Below are positions 50,561 to 63,792 of a stretch of DNA of 64,000 bases, one piece after another. The position numbers and the translations under genes were made by a program. Position 1 is the first letter of the stretch. Each line of letters opens with the position of its first letter. Below the pieces are notes generated by a model. It did no database searches. It was given only the letters and a program-made list of their open reading frames with translations, and was not told the origin of the DNA. The stretch is from Lepisosteus oculatus (Eukaryota > Chordata > Actinopteri > Semionotiformes > Lepisosteidae). The stretch lies in assembly GCF_040954835.1 (NCBI RefSeq), contig NC_090704.1, positions 39,994,979 to 40,058,978 on the forward strand, written 5' to 3'.

Positions 50561-52010
50561 TGTGCTTGATCGAGAATATTCATCAGCCTTCAGGCAATGC
50601 AAGATACTTCACAGAAGAAAGAATAGGCATGTAAAACAAAAATTGAGTGCCATTGTGTACAACCTGCAAAATTGAAGTAACACATTGAATGAATGAGCCC
50701 TTAGCATCTGGAGGAAGTACTTGAACATCAAGCTGATGTTGCAAAATAAACATTAGCTAGTTTCAAAACAAAACAAATTCCCACAAACATGCATCGTATA
50801 CACTACACAAGAAGCTTTGTACTTGTTTGTTTTCCCTTCGAAATTCAGGGTTTGGGTTTGTTAGTCAGTCTGTCACGAAACTAAATTAGGCTATTAAACT
50901 TGCCCCATTATTAAATTCCTTTTTTTATATTTTCGTCTCTTAACTATCACTCACATTGCAAAGTAAGGTGAAACATTTCCATTTCAAATATACTTGAGGT
51001 ATCTTGTAGAGACCTTGATGTGTAGACCTACTTTGAAAATGAATCACACCATAATGTCCAGATGAAAGGCATTATAGAAAACAACAGGAAAGAGATGGTA
51101 GCACTCTTCAAAATAATTATTTTTATATGTATTTTTCAGGCAAATGAGTAATGGTTGAATATGAAAATATCAGTTTTCTGGTTTTATTCTATTTTTTGGA
51201 TGATCAAATTGATGCCTGAGTCTTCGGACATCAATTAAAAATGAATAACTTAATGTAGCATCCCACTCTGTAGGTACTTGTGCAGTAGTGTGTGGTCAGA
51301 TCTATGCATGTCAGCAAGCACAACTTGTCGGGTCTTACTATCTTTATTAAATATCCATATAGTTCAATGTGTCGGTTGAACAAACAATGCAACCTAGGTC
51401 AGAGATTTTTTAGTTTAAACTGTGCTAATGTCTACAGGTGTGCTGATTTACTGACAGAGCGATCTCCGCTTATTCTAATTGGCAAGAAGATGCAGAGCAA
51501 ATCTTCAGTTGCCAGTGGAAGGTGCAAACTGCTGATTGATCTCATCACAAAAGGTAAAGGGGGCACTCTGTGCAGGAGGGACGTGTCAATTATCCCATTA
51601 GTGGTTGAGCTTTGACTTATCCTCACAGTTCAAAGTATTTGGCTGTACAACAATATAATTAATGCAATCGAAAGCAATAATCAGTCAGTCAATAGTGGGA
51701 AGCATCTCATTGCAATTTGTCAATCAAGCTGCTGAGTGTGTGAAAACCTGACCACAAGAAAAATGGAACAGGGCAGTGCTTGTACTGCTCTTTAATTTTG
51801 ATTGGTTATAGTCTTCTAGTTTGATTGGTCTTTTTATTTGCATGAAGAACTTTATTAGACTATAGACTTTTCTTTTGTCATGATAAAACATCTTATTTTT
51901 CTGTTTTAAATTAGGATATAAAAATGACTTGATTTGAAACAATCTAATTAAGCAATCAGTTCAAATGGACACACCATATTCTACAAATTGACTTGTCTTT
52001 TTTTATTGAC

Positions 52011-52031
52011 TGTCCTGTTGTCAACAGGACA
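52011..52031. repeat. Perfect 21-bp palindrome
   Basis: Arms TGTCCTGTTG and CAACAGGACA are exact reverse complements around a single T at 52021. Confidence 0.9.
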
Positions 52032-53274
52032 AACTGTTGAAGCTTTTTTTGCAAAGTAAATCCTCATAATAAACTATTTATGATACGTGCTTATTTAAAT
52101 TTTGCAGAGCTTTTAAATTTAACTTGCAACCTGGTTGCAATTTGGTTTCACTGTTCCCAGATTAAAAAAAAACATTTTTTTCTCAAATGCATTTGACATC
52201 TTAGTAACTGACCTAATTTTTTTTTTAATTTGAAAGGTAAACTATATCTCAAATACCCTATCATTTTCTGCCTTCATTTTGGTTAAGGACATGGTTTCTC
52301 TAGAGAAATTAAAGATCCCAATGACACCAGTAGCATAAAATCGTTACTTTGTCATATTAGGAAGCTGTGAGAACAATAATCCCCCTATTGCTTGATAAAC
52401 AGAGCAATAATGGGAAAAGGGCCTCCTGCAGTTCATGTTCGGACCCTTATGGTTTCTCCTTAATTTTCACATTATTCACCAGATCTCTCCTGCTGCTTTA
52501 ACTTATTTAGTGGCATTTAGACAGTTTAGCAGAGATCTGCTCTAAATAGCCAGTGATGTTAAATGTAGGGCAATGCATACATCTACAGATATTCTAAAGA
52601 TAGCAAAGATTTATATTATTTACTCATAGCCTACAGTTGCTGCATGCCAGGTTGTGTAGCCTAGTTTTATATATGTTCAATTCCACATACTGTTTGTGCC
52701 TTATTACAACAGGGTTAATCTCAGTTTTGCAGTCCAAAAAACAAAACAGGAATCTTTTAGATCCTGTTTTAAGGGAAAGAGAGGGTTTTTATCTCATTTT
52801 GGTGTTGTTTTGATGAATGCCCCTGTTCAAGAATTCGATACATTGTGGGAAGAATTAATCGTAATCCCTGCTTGAGATGTACCTTGAAATTGCCATTTCC
52901 TCAAAGTGTATTTGCCTTTTACGATCATTTGCATCCAATGTCTAGGTTAACGACAGTGTTTAAACATGGAAAAAAAGGTATAACTGCAATTTTAAGAGTA
53001 TGTCTTCATAGTACCAGAATACGAATGAGTCTCATTCCAATACTGGTCATTTATATTAACACAGAAAATGGAGCTAGCGATTGCATGTTCTCTTGTTCCT
53101 GGCTGAGAGCACAGTGTAGCCTGTGTCAATATTTTAATATTCTACACAGTTCAGAAGAATTCTTATTACATGAAATATTACAAGGACAGAATACAACTGA
53201 AGCCTTTGAGTTTATCATATGTCCTGGTAACAGTGTGGAAATTGAGATTTTTTTATGATTGTGAGGCTGGTGCT

Positions 53275-53320
53275 TAATTTAAATTGCAGTTTAAATTAAA
53301 TTGCAGTTTAATTTAAATTG
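53275..53320. repeat. Short tandem repeat, 17-bp unit
   Basis: AAATTGCAGTTTAAATT at 53281 is repeated at 53298 with small change, flanked by partial TTAATTT units on both sides. Confidence 0.7.
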
Positions 53321-53789
53321 ATAGTCACTTTAAAGGAGTAGCAGTTGTGCATGTCTTCTGAATATTTTGTATGTCTCTGTTGCTGTTTCAGTTCTGCAGA
53401 ACATTTGTGATAATAGCTCAGAGCTTAAAGTTCTTTATGGCTGCTAAGTGCCCATATCACAGAAGAAAATTGAATTGACTCTTCTAGCTAACTGTGAGTA
53501 TGATTCTCGAAGTGGTGACTTGCAGTTGGTGGGTTTGTAGTGTGTGGCTCTGTTAGGTGCCAATAATTTTGTAGTATTTGTCCTCCCTCTGATACCATAA
53601 ATCTTCATGATACCTTCATCCCTCCTGAGGTACTATAAGGTCTGTATAGTAACTGTGTGTAGAAATTAAGAGGAGCCTATATTCAGACTGGCAACTCTGA
53701 ATTATCAGGGTTATCCTTCAGTCTGAGCTGAGCATTGTGAAAGACAATGTATTCAGTACCCCCATTCAAAACCTCCTATTGTATTTATA

Positions 53790-53985
53790 TTATTATTCCT
53801 AATTTAGTGGACTGATGCTCTTATTCAAAGTGTCTTATAGAAATCCCCTATTTATTCCTCTGGGTTTGCTGGAGTAACCTGGGTAAAGTATCTGCCTCAA
53901 GGGTACGGCGAAAATGTCATGACCTGGGATTTGAACCAAACAGCATTCCAGAGCCCTTACCACTGCTCTTCATCGCCACGCTGGA
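53790..53985 (-). repeat. Fragment of a widespread fish dispersed repeat
   Basis: Words ATGCTCTTATTCAAAGTGTC, GGAGTAACCTGGGTAAAGTA, CCTCAAGGGTACGG, CCTGGGATTTGAACC and AGCCCTTACCACTGCTC follow the order seen in the common fish repeat that reads TTATCCAAAGCGACTTA...CAAGGGTAC...GGGATTGAACC. The copy is old. Element class and strand are uncertain. Confidence 0.6.
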
Positions 53986-56789
53986 TTGCTTTTATTTACA
54001 GTGTTTCATCTCTCCAAGGTACGCGCTTTATACCAGGAACAGGCAAAGCTTGTTTACTGGCAGCAAAGTGAGTGGCAGTACTGTAATTCAGATTAAAATA
54101 GAAACAGTGAGTATGGTTCCTCATTGAAACAGTTTAATAAGACTTGTAAATCCTTGTGAGACCTACTGGGGGTATACTGTAACATTTGATCTGAATGCTT
54201 CAGAGCACTCGCATTTATCAGGTGCCATATTAAGCTGTAATATCCTAACTGAAGTAGAATTGTATTGTGATGTGTCAGGATCACATTGTTTATCTGTAAA
54301 AAGCACACACTATGAACATCTATTTGATGCATTTAAAAAAAAAGATTTTTAAGACTTTATGAGCTATACCCAGATGCTGGTCTCATCCACATCTTTCGTC
54401 TTTTATTTTGATTTGCCAGAATAGGTTTTCAATTGTTGATGCACTGTAGGAAATGATTTGTTTCATATTGTGACCTGGCGTACAGCCAAGGGGACCATTA
54501 GCTTTTGTTTGAAATTATAGCCTTTTCCTTATTGTTGAGCCTGTGCTGCACTGAGTTTTATATAAATTTAGTTGACTTCAGTGTTTGTTAAAAAGCCAAG
54601 TGCCTCCTCTAAATTATTGTTTTCAGATTTAGCCCTTATGAACAGCGAAGGGCTATGGCATTGGTCACCATTAGGCACAAAGCAATTTGGCCTGTTGAAA
54701 GATTTTCTCATAACTTTAACAACCCTAAGCATGACCTTTTTGAACTTTACCGTACCTGAGTTGGGTCCCTCCAACCAAAGTGCAGTGTGATTGTGTGATA
54801 TTAGATTCCATAATGGAAGAAAGCACATATGCTTACATCAAAGGTTACGGCCAAGAAATACTTTCCTCATTTCTGCAGTGATGATCATTGTAGGTGATGA
54901 GTTTACTTTGACGTATCTGCGGCATTGAACAATTCACACGCTTAGCTGTATTCACAACAGAGTTGCAGCTTTTATCATCTGTCATTGATTTCAAGGATCT
55001 TTAACCCACTCATGTCTTTATAAGGGATTGTGCCCTGGACTGTCATATGAGCAGGATTTGTGCTCCACTGAATAGCCCTAAGGTAGTTTAGTGTCCTGCA
55101 GATGGTACTTAGAGGGGTGTATGTCCAAAATCCCCCCAGGCAGGAGCTGAACCATTAACTTTGAGTGATTGTGATGTTGTTTACCCCAGTGGGTCTCTGT
55201 CCTGCAGCTGTTGGATGTTCCTGATTGTTAAGAGGTGGGTGGCCTCGCTGGGTAAGAGCTGAATCCAAGACGTGCAAGGTTCACAGGGAGTTCAATCCAC
55301 AATGCAGTAGGTGGCCCCAATCATTTTGAAGACTAAATACTGTATATTCCGGTCTGTGATTTGTCAAGTCAAATGCATCACAACCATCATATTGACTGGA
55401 AAGATGACACAACTCTAAGTTTTATTTTGTAGATACAGTCATTTGTGGCATAATATGGTATTTTTATAATACTTTGGCCAAATAGAGTTCTTGATAAATT
55501 TCCTAATTTCTTTTTCAGTCTAATTTGTCTCCTTTATGATGGTACACACTGCTTGTATCTGAAGGTCTTTTTAAATATAAATTGAATTAGCATAGCAATT
55601 AAGAAGAAATTGATTTTAATATAGTTTACTTATCATTATGGCTTCAGTATGTATGCTCATTCAATTAAAACTAGTAATTCTGTCTTTCACACCCCTTTTC
55701 ATAAGCACCAGGACCTTAAATAAGAAACAGAAGTACTTATTGGTACTGAACATTTATTTTATCTGACAACTAATCTCTTTTTATTAATCTGGCATTTTTG
55801 GTGACAGATGTTATTTACTTATTTTATAGACTGATGTGGCATAAGACATCTCCTGTTTGAGAGTTATCATTACCCCTAGCAAATCATTGTCTGTCAGTCT
55901 GTATTTTTTGGGTATCACTTACCAGAATTAATGATCTCATAATTGAAAAGCTGTATCTGTTCAGCACGGTCAGACCATATCCATTTCTGATTGATTTTTT
56001 AAGATGTTATTGCAATTGCTTCTGAGGCTGTGACTGAAAATATGCTTTTCTTGAAAAACAAATCAGTAGTCAGATTGGCTAAGCTGTCAGGGGATACGAC
56101 GGAAAAGGAAAGGAATATCTAAAGTTTAACCAGAGTACTTCAGAAGTTTTTCAACTATACTGCAAAGACTGAAGTAGTATAATAAATGGGTAATTATGCT
56201 GTTTCCAGACTAACCCTGTCAATTGAGCCTAGTGCAGCATATGAAATCCTAATTAATCATGTGGAACCCTATTTGGAATAAGTTAATGGATAGGCTGGAT
56301 TGAAAAAGAGTGTTAGCTGAATGGAGGAGAGGAAAGGTTCTATCTGATTATGAGACTGTGGTGAACTCTACCTCGACGCTGAAGTGCTCCAGAGGGAAAT
56401 TATCAATTTGAGTTATTTTGTAGTAGTGAAATATTGCTGCTTAATGTATAGATCTTTGCAACAGATCTTGACCAGGTTTTATTGAAATTGATTCTTTCTT
56501 CTCCCTTTAAAATGTTAGTTTGACTGTAGGGACTAGGAAACCTATATCATGTTAGAGGCTTTTTCAAGATGATTTTCTTCTCCCTACTCCCTCTGGCACA
56601 GTCACTGGGGTATTTTTACTTGGTAGGATTTGTCACTAAGTAGGGGTCCTGTGATATCCACAAGACCTGAGAAGCTATCTGCAGTCTAGTTTGATTCAAA
56701 GGAGGCAGGTTCAAATACTACCTGAGCAAATGCCCCCAAGCTCTGGGAAGCTGCCTTTCATTGCCAGAGTTCCCCAGTTATGGAGAACC

Positions 56790-56951
56790 TCAATAATAAT
56801 AAGAATAAGAATAATTCCACCGCCAATGTGAAGTATCCACCTGGATGATGCAGCCAAAGTGTGGACGATATGCTCACCACACATCAGCCACCAGTGGGCA
56901 ACAGAACAGACTGATGAAGCCAATTCACAGATGGGGATTATTAGGAGTTTT
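56790..56951 (-). repeat. Body fragment of the 5S-derived SINE
   Basis: CACCTGGATGATGC, the CTCACCACACATCAGC stretch, ATGAAGCCAATTCACAGATG and GGGATTATTAGGAG match 41705-41818 of the full copy in order. It starts with an AATAATAAGAATAAGAATAA run in place of the tail and stops abruptly at GGAG. The tail block itself is missing. Confidence 0.75.
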
Positions 56952-57960
56952 ATCATCTTGTAACCACTGCCTTTTCTCCAGCATGACAGTCATATCACAC
57001 CATTGCATTGTTGCATTTTGTGTAGTTGCTGGGGTGTGAATGTTTCTCCAGGAGTTTAATGCTGACCGGGTCATGAGTAGATTAATTCCAGGATGATAAT
57101 GTCATTACTCGACCCTGAATTGTGTAAAGACTGCCCCTGGAAACAATTCCTTTGATGTTGACTTCTAATTCAATTCAGTTTTCTGCTTTGCTGTTTGCTT
57201 GCTTTAAAGTTCTCTCTCTTTTACATTTTAAGAGTTGGCAGTGCAACGACTGAAAAAGGCTTTATATCTCACTCAGTTTACTGTGCAACGTATTGGACTG
57301 TCTTTTAGCCGCATGGTTTAAGGTGCACTAGATTAATGAAAATATCTTCACTCTGCTCAATGGGGGTAGGATAATCAATATAAAGTACTGATTCTGGAAG
57401 AAAATCTGAAGTCTTTTGGGTACTTGAGCCTTAGTTTCCAGTTTTGAGACATGGTTAATTAAATTCAATAAGATCACACTAAATTTACATTTACATTACA
57501 TTTATATCTGTTCATCTATAATACAGTGCTCACCATTGTGAAGTGCAGATATTACTAGAGCTGTTTCTCCAAAATTATGTCGAAAAAATCTGAACTCAGA
57601 AGATAGCACACGCATTAGTTTGAATTTGGTTCTTCCATGGAGATAGGAGTGCATGGGTACTGTATTGAATATGCTAATGCTTTGTGACAGAAAAAATAAT
57701 TAAAATGGAAATAAGGCATTTAAATATGCATTTATCTTGTCATTAATTTGTTCTTTCAGTTTCACCCTGGCAGTGACTGAGGCATGCAGGTTGCTAGGAT
57801 TGAAGACACTTAAAACACCTCCCACCCTACCCCCCACCGTTTCACCCTTTTAAAAAAACTCCAAAACAAATTGCCAAAAAGTTCTAATTTGTTCCCTCTG
57901 AATTATTTAGTAAATGGGCTTATGGGAAAAAAAAAATTAAATATAGTAAAATTGTTACAT

Positions 57961-58283
57961 GCGTGGCATGATGGCGCAGTGGGTAGTGTTGCTGCCTTGC
58001 AGTGCTGGGGCCCTGGGTTCAGTTCAGGGAGAGAGGGATGCTGTCTGTGTGGAGTTTGTATGTTCTCCCCATGTTCATGTGGGTTTCCTCTTGGTGCTCC
58101 GGTTTCCTCCCACAGTCTAAAGGCATACTGGTAGATTGGCTTCTGGGAAAATTGTTCCTGCCGTGACTGTGTGTCTATCTCTGTTTGCGTCTGTGTACCT
58201 GCCCTGCGATGGACTTGCGTCCTGTCCAGAGTGTACCCGGGCTTGTACATGTTGATTGCTGGGAGAGGCTGGATGGATGGATG
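57961..58283 (+). repeat. tRNA-derived SINE-like element, best preserved copy
   Basis: A box TGGCGCAGTGGG (57972-57983) and B box GGTTCAGTTC (58016-58025) form a Pol III type 2 promoter. The body includes GTGTGGAGTTTGTATGTTCT, GGTTTCCTCCCACAGTC and CCTGCGATGGACTTGCG, ending in (GGAT)n. It is less diverged than the copies at 24661 and 35905. Confidence 0.85.
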
Positions 58284-58700
58284 AAATTGTTATTGTAGTG
58301 TATCCTGAAAATTCAAGCTTGGTATTATTTAATGTCTGGAAAGAAGAGTGGATTTTGTTTCTTTTCTTTCCTTTGGCACCACTCTAGTTCTCTTTCTCTG
58401 TGTGTTATTGGGTCCTAATTACTTACCAGTCACTTATTCACTTTAAAGTTAATTACTTTTGCACCAAAACTTCTTGTCACGCTTCCCAAGTCCCTCACCA
58501 GACTCCCACCTGCATCCAAATCATCCTAAATGTTACACCCCTTCAACCGTAGACACTTGGGGTCGTAACACTACTGCACAGGAAGAGAAAGGATGTGCAG
58601 ACATACTGTATTCCTACAACCTGCAGACCTGTCAGAGCCAGTCACCTTTGGACACTTGGCAAACCCCACAGTGATTGACAGGAGGATAGGAGGAGTGGAG

Positions 58701-58815
58701 CATCTCTAACTGGTGGATTAGAGATCCAGCATCTCTCACTGGTGGATTAGAGATCCAGCATCTCTAACTGGTGGATTAGAGATCCAGCATCTCTAACTGG
58801 TGGATTAGAGATCCA
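58701..58815. repeat. Minisatellite, four 29-bp units
   Basis: Unit CATCTCTAACTGGTGGATTA + GAGATCCAG at 58701, 58730, 58759 and 58788 (last unit cut by one base). The units are almost identical; the second has CAC for AAC. Each unit holds an 8-bp inverted repeat, ATCTCTAA and TTAGAGAT, around CTGGTGGA. Confidence 0.95.
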
Positions 58816-58937
58816 CCACCAATGTGCAGCATCCAGCCAAGTGGATGTTCCACATTGGTGGTGGTGGGGGGGAGTCCCCATTACCTGCAAAGCGCTTTAA
58901 GTGGAGTGTCCAGAATAGCGCTATATAAGTGTAAGCA

Positions 58938-58977
<40 letters not shown>
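58813..58977 (+). repeat. Foldback junction plus 5S-SINE tail with (ATT)n
   Basis: CCACCACCAATGTG (58813-58826) is the exact reverse complement of CACATTGGTGGTGG (58851-58864), with further pairing inside (GCATCCA and TGGATGT). The right half continues into the SINE tail in plus orientation (CCCCATTACCTG, GCGCTATATAAGTGTAAG) and 13 ATT units (58938-58977). The left half is a short piece of the same element in the opposite orientation. Confidence 0.85.
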
Positions 58978-58980
<3 letters not shown>

Positions 58981-61900
58981 GATGTCAGTTCAGGCTAAAA
59001 ATGTGAAAAGAAACACAGTTGAGTTTTATGCGAAACATTATTAGTCTTCATTTAAGTAAAGAAATGAGTTGATTTAATTAAACTGAATGAAATATGTAAG
59101 ACTTTCAATCTTAAAAACAAGGTGAAATTCAAACTATGAACATGTTTTCTAGTTTATAAACTGCCTTTATATGGTCTTAATTGATAGGACACACAGATGC
59201 ATTTACATGTAATGTACCATAGTAGTTAAGTTAACATGTCCAGCAAAAGGAATTATTTTGTCCTAACATTTATTAACCATGTTTTAACCATTAAAACATG
59301 ATAGTTCAAAATGATCTGGCAAAAAAAATAGTTTTCATAGGAGTTGTAAAGATATACTGATTGTTTAATATCCTAAATGCCACTAACATTTATTTTTATG
59401 TTGTTGATTTTGCTCAAACTGATACTGTGGAAAACCACGATAATTCTTTATATCTTGAATTATGTATGGCAGTGATTCCGAATAAGAATGCTGGAGGTGT
59501 ATTTATATGCTTTCCCTGAATAAGGTCCCTTTTACTGTATTGTTCTGTTTTTAACAGAATAGTTTAGGAATGTGAAGGTCTTGGTTTAATGAAGAAATGC
59601 CAGTTACTAGCACTTGTTTGTGACCCGGTACGAGCATTTCATGAGATGGAAAAAACATGGGTGCTATTATTAGCAGTGTAAAGCGATTAGATATCTGTAG
59701 TGTAAACCAGTTTTGTTCCAGTCACAGTACTGTTCATGATTTTAAAAACATGTCCTGATCTGAATCAGAGCAATATTTAGAGTTTTGCATCGCAGATGTC
59801 AAGTCTGTCAACTCCATCTACTCGCTGTTGGGGAAAAACACTAGTAAGCAAATCAATCTCATCCTTTAAAACAAAAGCAGTGTTGTAAGGTGTGTTGGGA
59901 TGTAACTCAATGAAACGGCTAAAAATTATTGCTTAATATATTTGACATCTTTGAACACAACTTGGAAAGCTTGCATGTTAGAATGTTTTTAGATGATTCA
60001 CATCATTTATGCAGGATGTTTTTTTTAATTTTGAAAGCTGTTGTTTTTAAACTTTTTAAAGGAAAAATATCTTAAACCACTATGAAAATGTAGCCATGCC
60101 ATATATTAAACAGAATTGCCTAAATAAATATGTGTGCCATAATCTCAAGATAAGCAAAAAAATACACGTCCTGTGGCCAGTATGCTACATTGTTATGGAA
60201 AATAAATTAGAATTAATTAGACTTTGATCCTCATTTGAAGAGTGAGCTGTTGTAAGTTGCCTGGTTTCTTGTTTGCCTCTTTTGTATATGATTCTTTGAA
60301 CATTAGTTACTGAGAGATAGGGCATGATAGGGTTGTTTTAATGTAGCTGGAGTAGAGATTAAGCTACCCAGCCATATTGTTAATGCTGATACCCTGGCCT
60401 CTTTCAAAAAACAGATGAGATCCTCTGAACAATTAACTCCTAACCACTAAACAGGATAGAAAGAGTGAATTACCTCTTATTTGTATCGGTTCTTATGATA
60501 CTTGTGAATCATTCATGTACATTTAATTATACAGGAAAGGCAGAAAATGCATGTAAGAAAATATGAAACTATAGCCTACACATACACATGAATCTCTCTA
60601 AAGGCTCAGAACAATATAAAGAATTGTTTTAATAAGAAGCAAAGCAAGATAATCTGTAGTTATATACAACTCGCATAGGTTCTTCATCAGTTTCGTGTTG
60701 CATGTTTACAGAACTTCTGCTCTTTATTGGAATCTAATATTACACCTTTGGTATTACTTGCTTATGGTTAAGATCCTTTAAAGGCACTAACTGATGACAG
60801 TTTATAAGCCATATTTCATTCTTTCCCCAAAATTAAAGCATTTCTGGTTTCTTCATTTAGAAATGGCAAGCCACAATGAGCATTTTGTATGTAACCTTTG
60901 TAGTTTTTGCATTTATATGTTATTTTAGGGAACACATACTGCATGTTTGCACCGAAGAGTCCAGTATTCATGTAAATACATGTGGTAAATGGCATTTATT
61001 ACAGCATATATTAAATTGCTGTTAACACAGATTAATATAATGCCTTTGAACCACATTCTGTTAAAGATGAATTCTCTTTATCATCCCATTAACATAGAGT
61101 AGAAATTGTAGTGCCTCCTTCCCAGTAATTGTGTGATACAAAGTAATTTTGAAAGATGACCTTTAATTTGCATTACCTTTTTGTGAACTTCTTTTTTCTT
61201 CTTTTAGACATTTTTAGAAACCTAGTCCACAGACCATGCAGTTTTATATGATAACACAACATGGGAAATTCCAATTCTTTAAAAGTATCTTCTCTCCTGA
61301 CTGAAATTGGTCTACAATTCTAGATTAAAAGCATGCCCTGAAATGCTATCCAATGACATCTTGTGACTTGCAGACAAGAAACCCGCGTCAAAGACATACC
61401 AAACCTGTGGAGATAATAATGACGTTTAGCCTATTCTGAGTGTGAGCAATAGCTCAATTTACTATAAGACTATTTCTCATACTCCTGAATAGCAGTATCT
61501 CAATCCAATTTAAACTGCATGAGCGAATTTAGATGCAGAGCTGCATCAATCACTTACTACCTCATAACAGACTGAAATAGACATGAATTTCATCATTTTT
61601 TGAAGAACCAACAACTGCCTTGCAGTTTTTTTTTGTTTATAGCATTTAAACACTGCATTGAAACTCCGGAGACTCTGTTTGCCTTTGTTTTTAATTAAAG
61701 TGTTAGATATCCAGGCTGTGTTTTCCATCAAAGATTGGATTATCTTTCATTTGATCTGAAGTTGTTTTGTAAACCCAGTGCAGAGGTGAGCGTGACTCCG
61801 GATATTTGTAAGCATTGAATTGCTGATTAGTACAAGACTTCGGACACTAATATGCTTTTTATTCTTATTGAGAGACTAGAAGGCGATTGAGGATTACGCA

Positions 61901-63633
61901 GAGGTATGACTCTTAGCTAATATGTCAACCACAAATGTGTGGCTCATTTCTGAAGGTGCTAAACTGTCGGATTGTAGCTGTTAGTGCCCCACAGAGCTCC
62001 TTGTGGGCTTGTAAAGAAAGCTGGTTGAACTCTGTCTCCGAAGAGCAAATAAAGACACCCTGCTCAATTAGGGGGCAGAACATGAGATCATAAAGAGTGT
62101 AAGTAAATATAATGGCCTTCCTTTTCAAGACACAGATCTTAACTTTCTTGTGAAGCATGTTAGAACTATTTGCGCTCTGTCATTTGGAACAGAACTGTCA
62201 GTGCTTTTTTTCACTTCTGTAAAACATTTGTTGTTCTATTTAAAGACTGACTAGGTATTGAAAGCTGCATAATTGCCTTGGATCTCATTATGATAAGCAA
62301 ACATTTAAACATTGTCAGTGCTTTCCAGACACTGGTTGAAACATTTGCAACTGTACCCACCTCAACTTATCCACTCTGTGTAATGTTTCAGTGCTAATTT
62401 AGTTGGGTAAACATGCTGGAATGAAGCTAATTATGGGTGCTTTCCTATTGCTTTCTTATGTAGGCTAGAACTGAAAACGGGAAAGTAATTGTGTGTCATG
62501 GAACAGTATAGATAAAATGTTATCTTGTTAATGATTGGTGCCTGAATGTTTTCTGAAGTGAGTTATTTTAATATGGTCAATATTGAAATATGCAATGGTC
62601 AAAGACAAAAGTGGATAGGATAGGATCTTCAAATTCAAATATAATTTTGTAAATTCCCCTTTACTGTTGTTGAACCTGATAACCTGATAGAAATTAAGGT
62701 TACCCAAAGAGGTATACCTTGAGTTGACTTATCACACCTGCAGTTAGCAGCACTTGTACTCATGTGTTAATTTCCTGTAATATACACGAAACCTTATGAG
62801 CAGTATCATTGGGAGAATGAAAGCAATAGTTGTCATTTCTGCTTCATTCCTCTTGGAATTGAAATCCTGATGGTTTCTAGAGAAATAGACACTTAATTCC
62901 TCGATGTGTTATGCCTCAGTGAGCTGTCGGAGCCCTAACGCATGTCATCCTAAGTGCTTTCATTTACTGCCGTCTCGGTGAGCGAAAGGGCTAATTTTAT
63001 TGAAGCAGAGGATGTTTAATTCCTTAGCTGTCAGCATAGACACTGAAGATCTAATTCTGGTGGGAAATATCACAAAGTCTATTGCACTTGTTTCTGGTAT
63101 GTGAACTGTAGAAAACTCTGTTCATTATATACAGACATTTATAACTACTTTTTAGCTGTTGGTTAATTTAAAAATGGTCAGTTTCTGGTAAGCTACATTA
63201 AAATGTCATTGATAATTGAGGCCTCTTCTGCAGTTTAGGTAACTGGATGTTTTTCTTAAGTTATGATATACAGCTCATTTCTTGTAAAGGATTCTGATTT
63301 GTTTAAATAAACTATCCATCCTTTCACTAGTTCTGCGGAGTCCGTATATCAATGCAGAAAGCCATTAATTTGTAAGATATAACAAACCTTGAACAGACAT
63401 TTCGTTTGAGTTCATATTTACATTTGTAAAAGATCCGGCTCTGGGGCTTTTTGTAAAGTCACTAATGATCCCTCTGACTCTTATTGTTATTATTCTAACA
63501 GACACTTTTCCAGTATTTAAACTTTTGCCATTTATTTTTGCTGTCCCTAGACCAGAGACTTGTTTATTCATAGCCCCCAGTTCCTCTGTGAAATCTAGTT
63601 TGTACATGCATCTGTCTTTTATTTTTTTTGCAG
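58978..63633. other. Intronic sequence, no feature recognised
   Basis: AT-rich intron before the 63634 exon. Short frames only. Around 62930-63075 the sequence has a lower AT content with few simple-sequence runs, which could indicate constraint, but this cannot be judged from one genome. Confidence 0.4.
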
Positions 63634-63792
63634 GTGATGCTGGCAGCATCCTATTGGTCGTTACTTGCCCCTGCAATTGACATGGCAGAGGACTCGGGGA
63701 AGTACGGAGCCTATGCATTTGTTCCTGTGGCTGTGGGTTTCACTCTGGGGGCCGCCTTTGTGTACTGTGCTGATCTTCTGATGCCAGCCTTG
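63634..63792 (+). CDS. SLC39A11: SLC39A11 (ZIP11) third coding exon
   Basis: Encodes 53 residues, VMLAASYWSLLAPAIDMAED, then GAYAFVPVAVGFTLGAAFVY and CADLLMPAL, the second half of helix 2 and the third helix of ZIP11, nearly identical to the mammalian protein. Acceptor ATTTTTTTTGCAG|GTG and donor GCCTTG|GTGAGT, both phase 0. With the two earlier exons this gives residues 1-102. The family is about 340 aa, so roughly 70% of the protein, including the metal-site helices, lies beyond the right edge. Confidence 0.95.

Larger units (their letters stand above)
42955..63633 (+). other. SLC39A11: SLC39A11 intron between coding exons 2 and 3 (20.7 kb)
   Basis: Donor GTAAGA at 42955 and acceptor ATTTTTTTTGCAG ending 63633. 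Recognised contents: LINE 3' end (43640-43990), G-rich tract, a CpG-richer block near 50 kb, a short palindrome, several SINE-like repeats between 53.8 and 59.0 kb and a minisatellite. Between these, 44.0-49.9, 50.6-53.2, 54.0-56.8 and 59.0-63.6 kb show no gene. The longest unexplained frame (52845-53258, plus, 137 aa) matches nothing. Confidence 0.85.

Noticed and set aside
52845-53258. 137-aa plus-strand frame in the SLC39A11 intron
   Set aside because: The longest unexplained frame, but no recognisable domain, membrane pattern or splice structure, and the sequence is intron-like; chance is likely.
57961-58030. Possible tRNA gene (A and B boxes present)
   Set aside because: No cloverleaf with paired acceptor stem, and the sequence continues into a repeat body shared by three copies; it is a SINE head.
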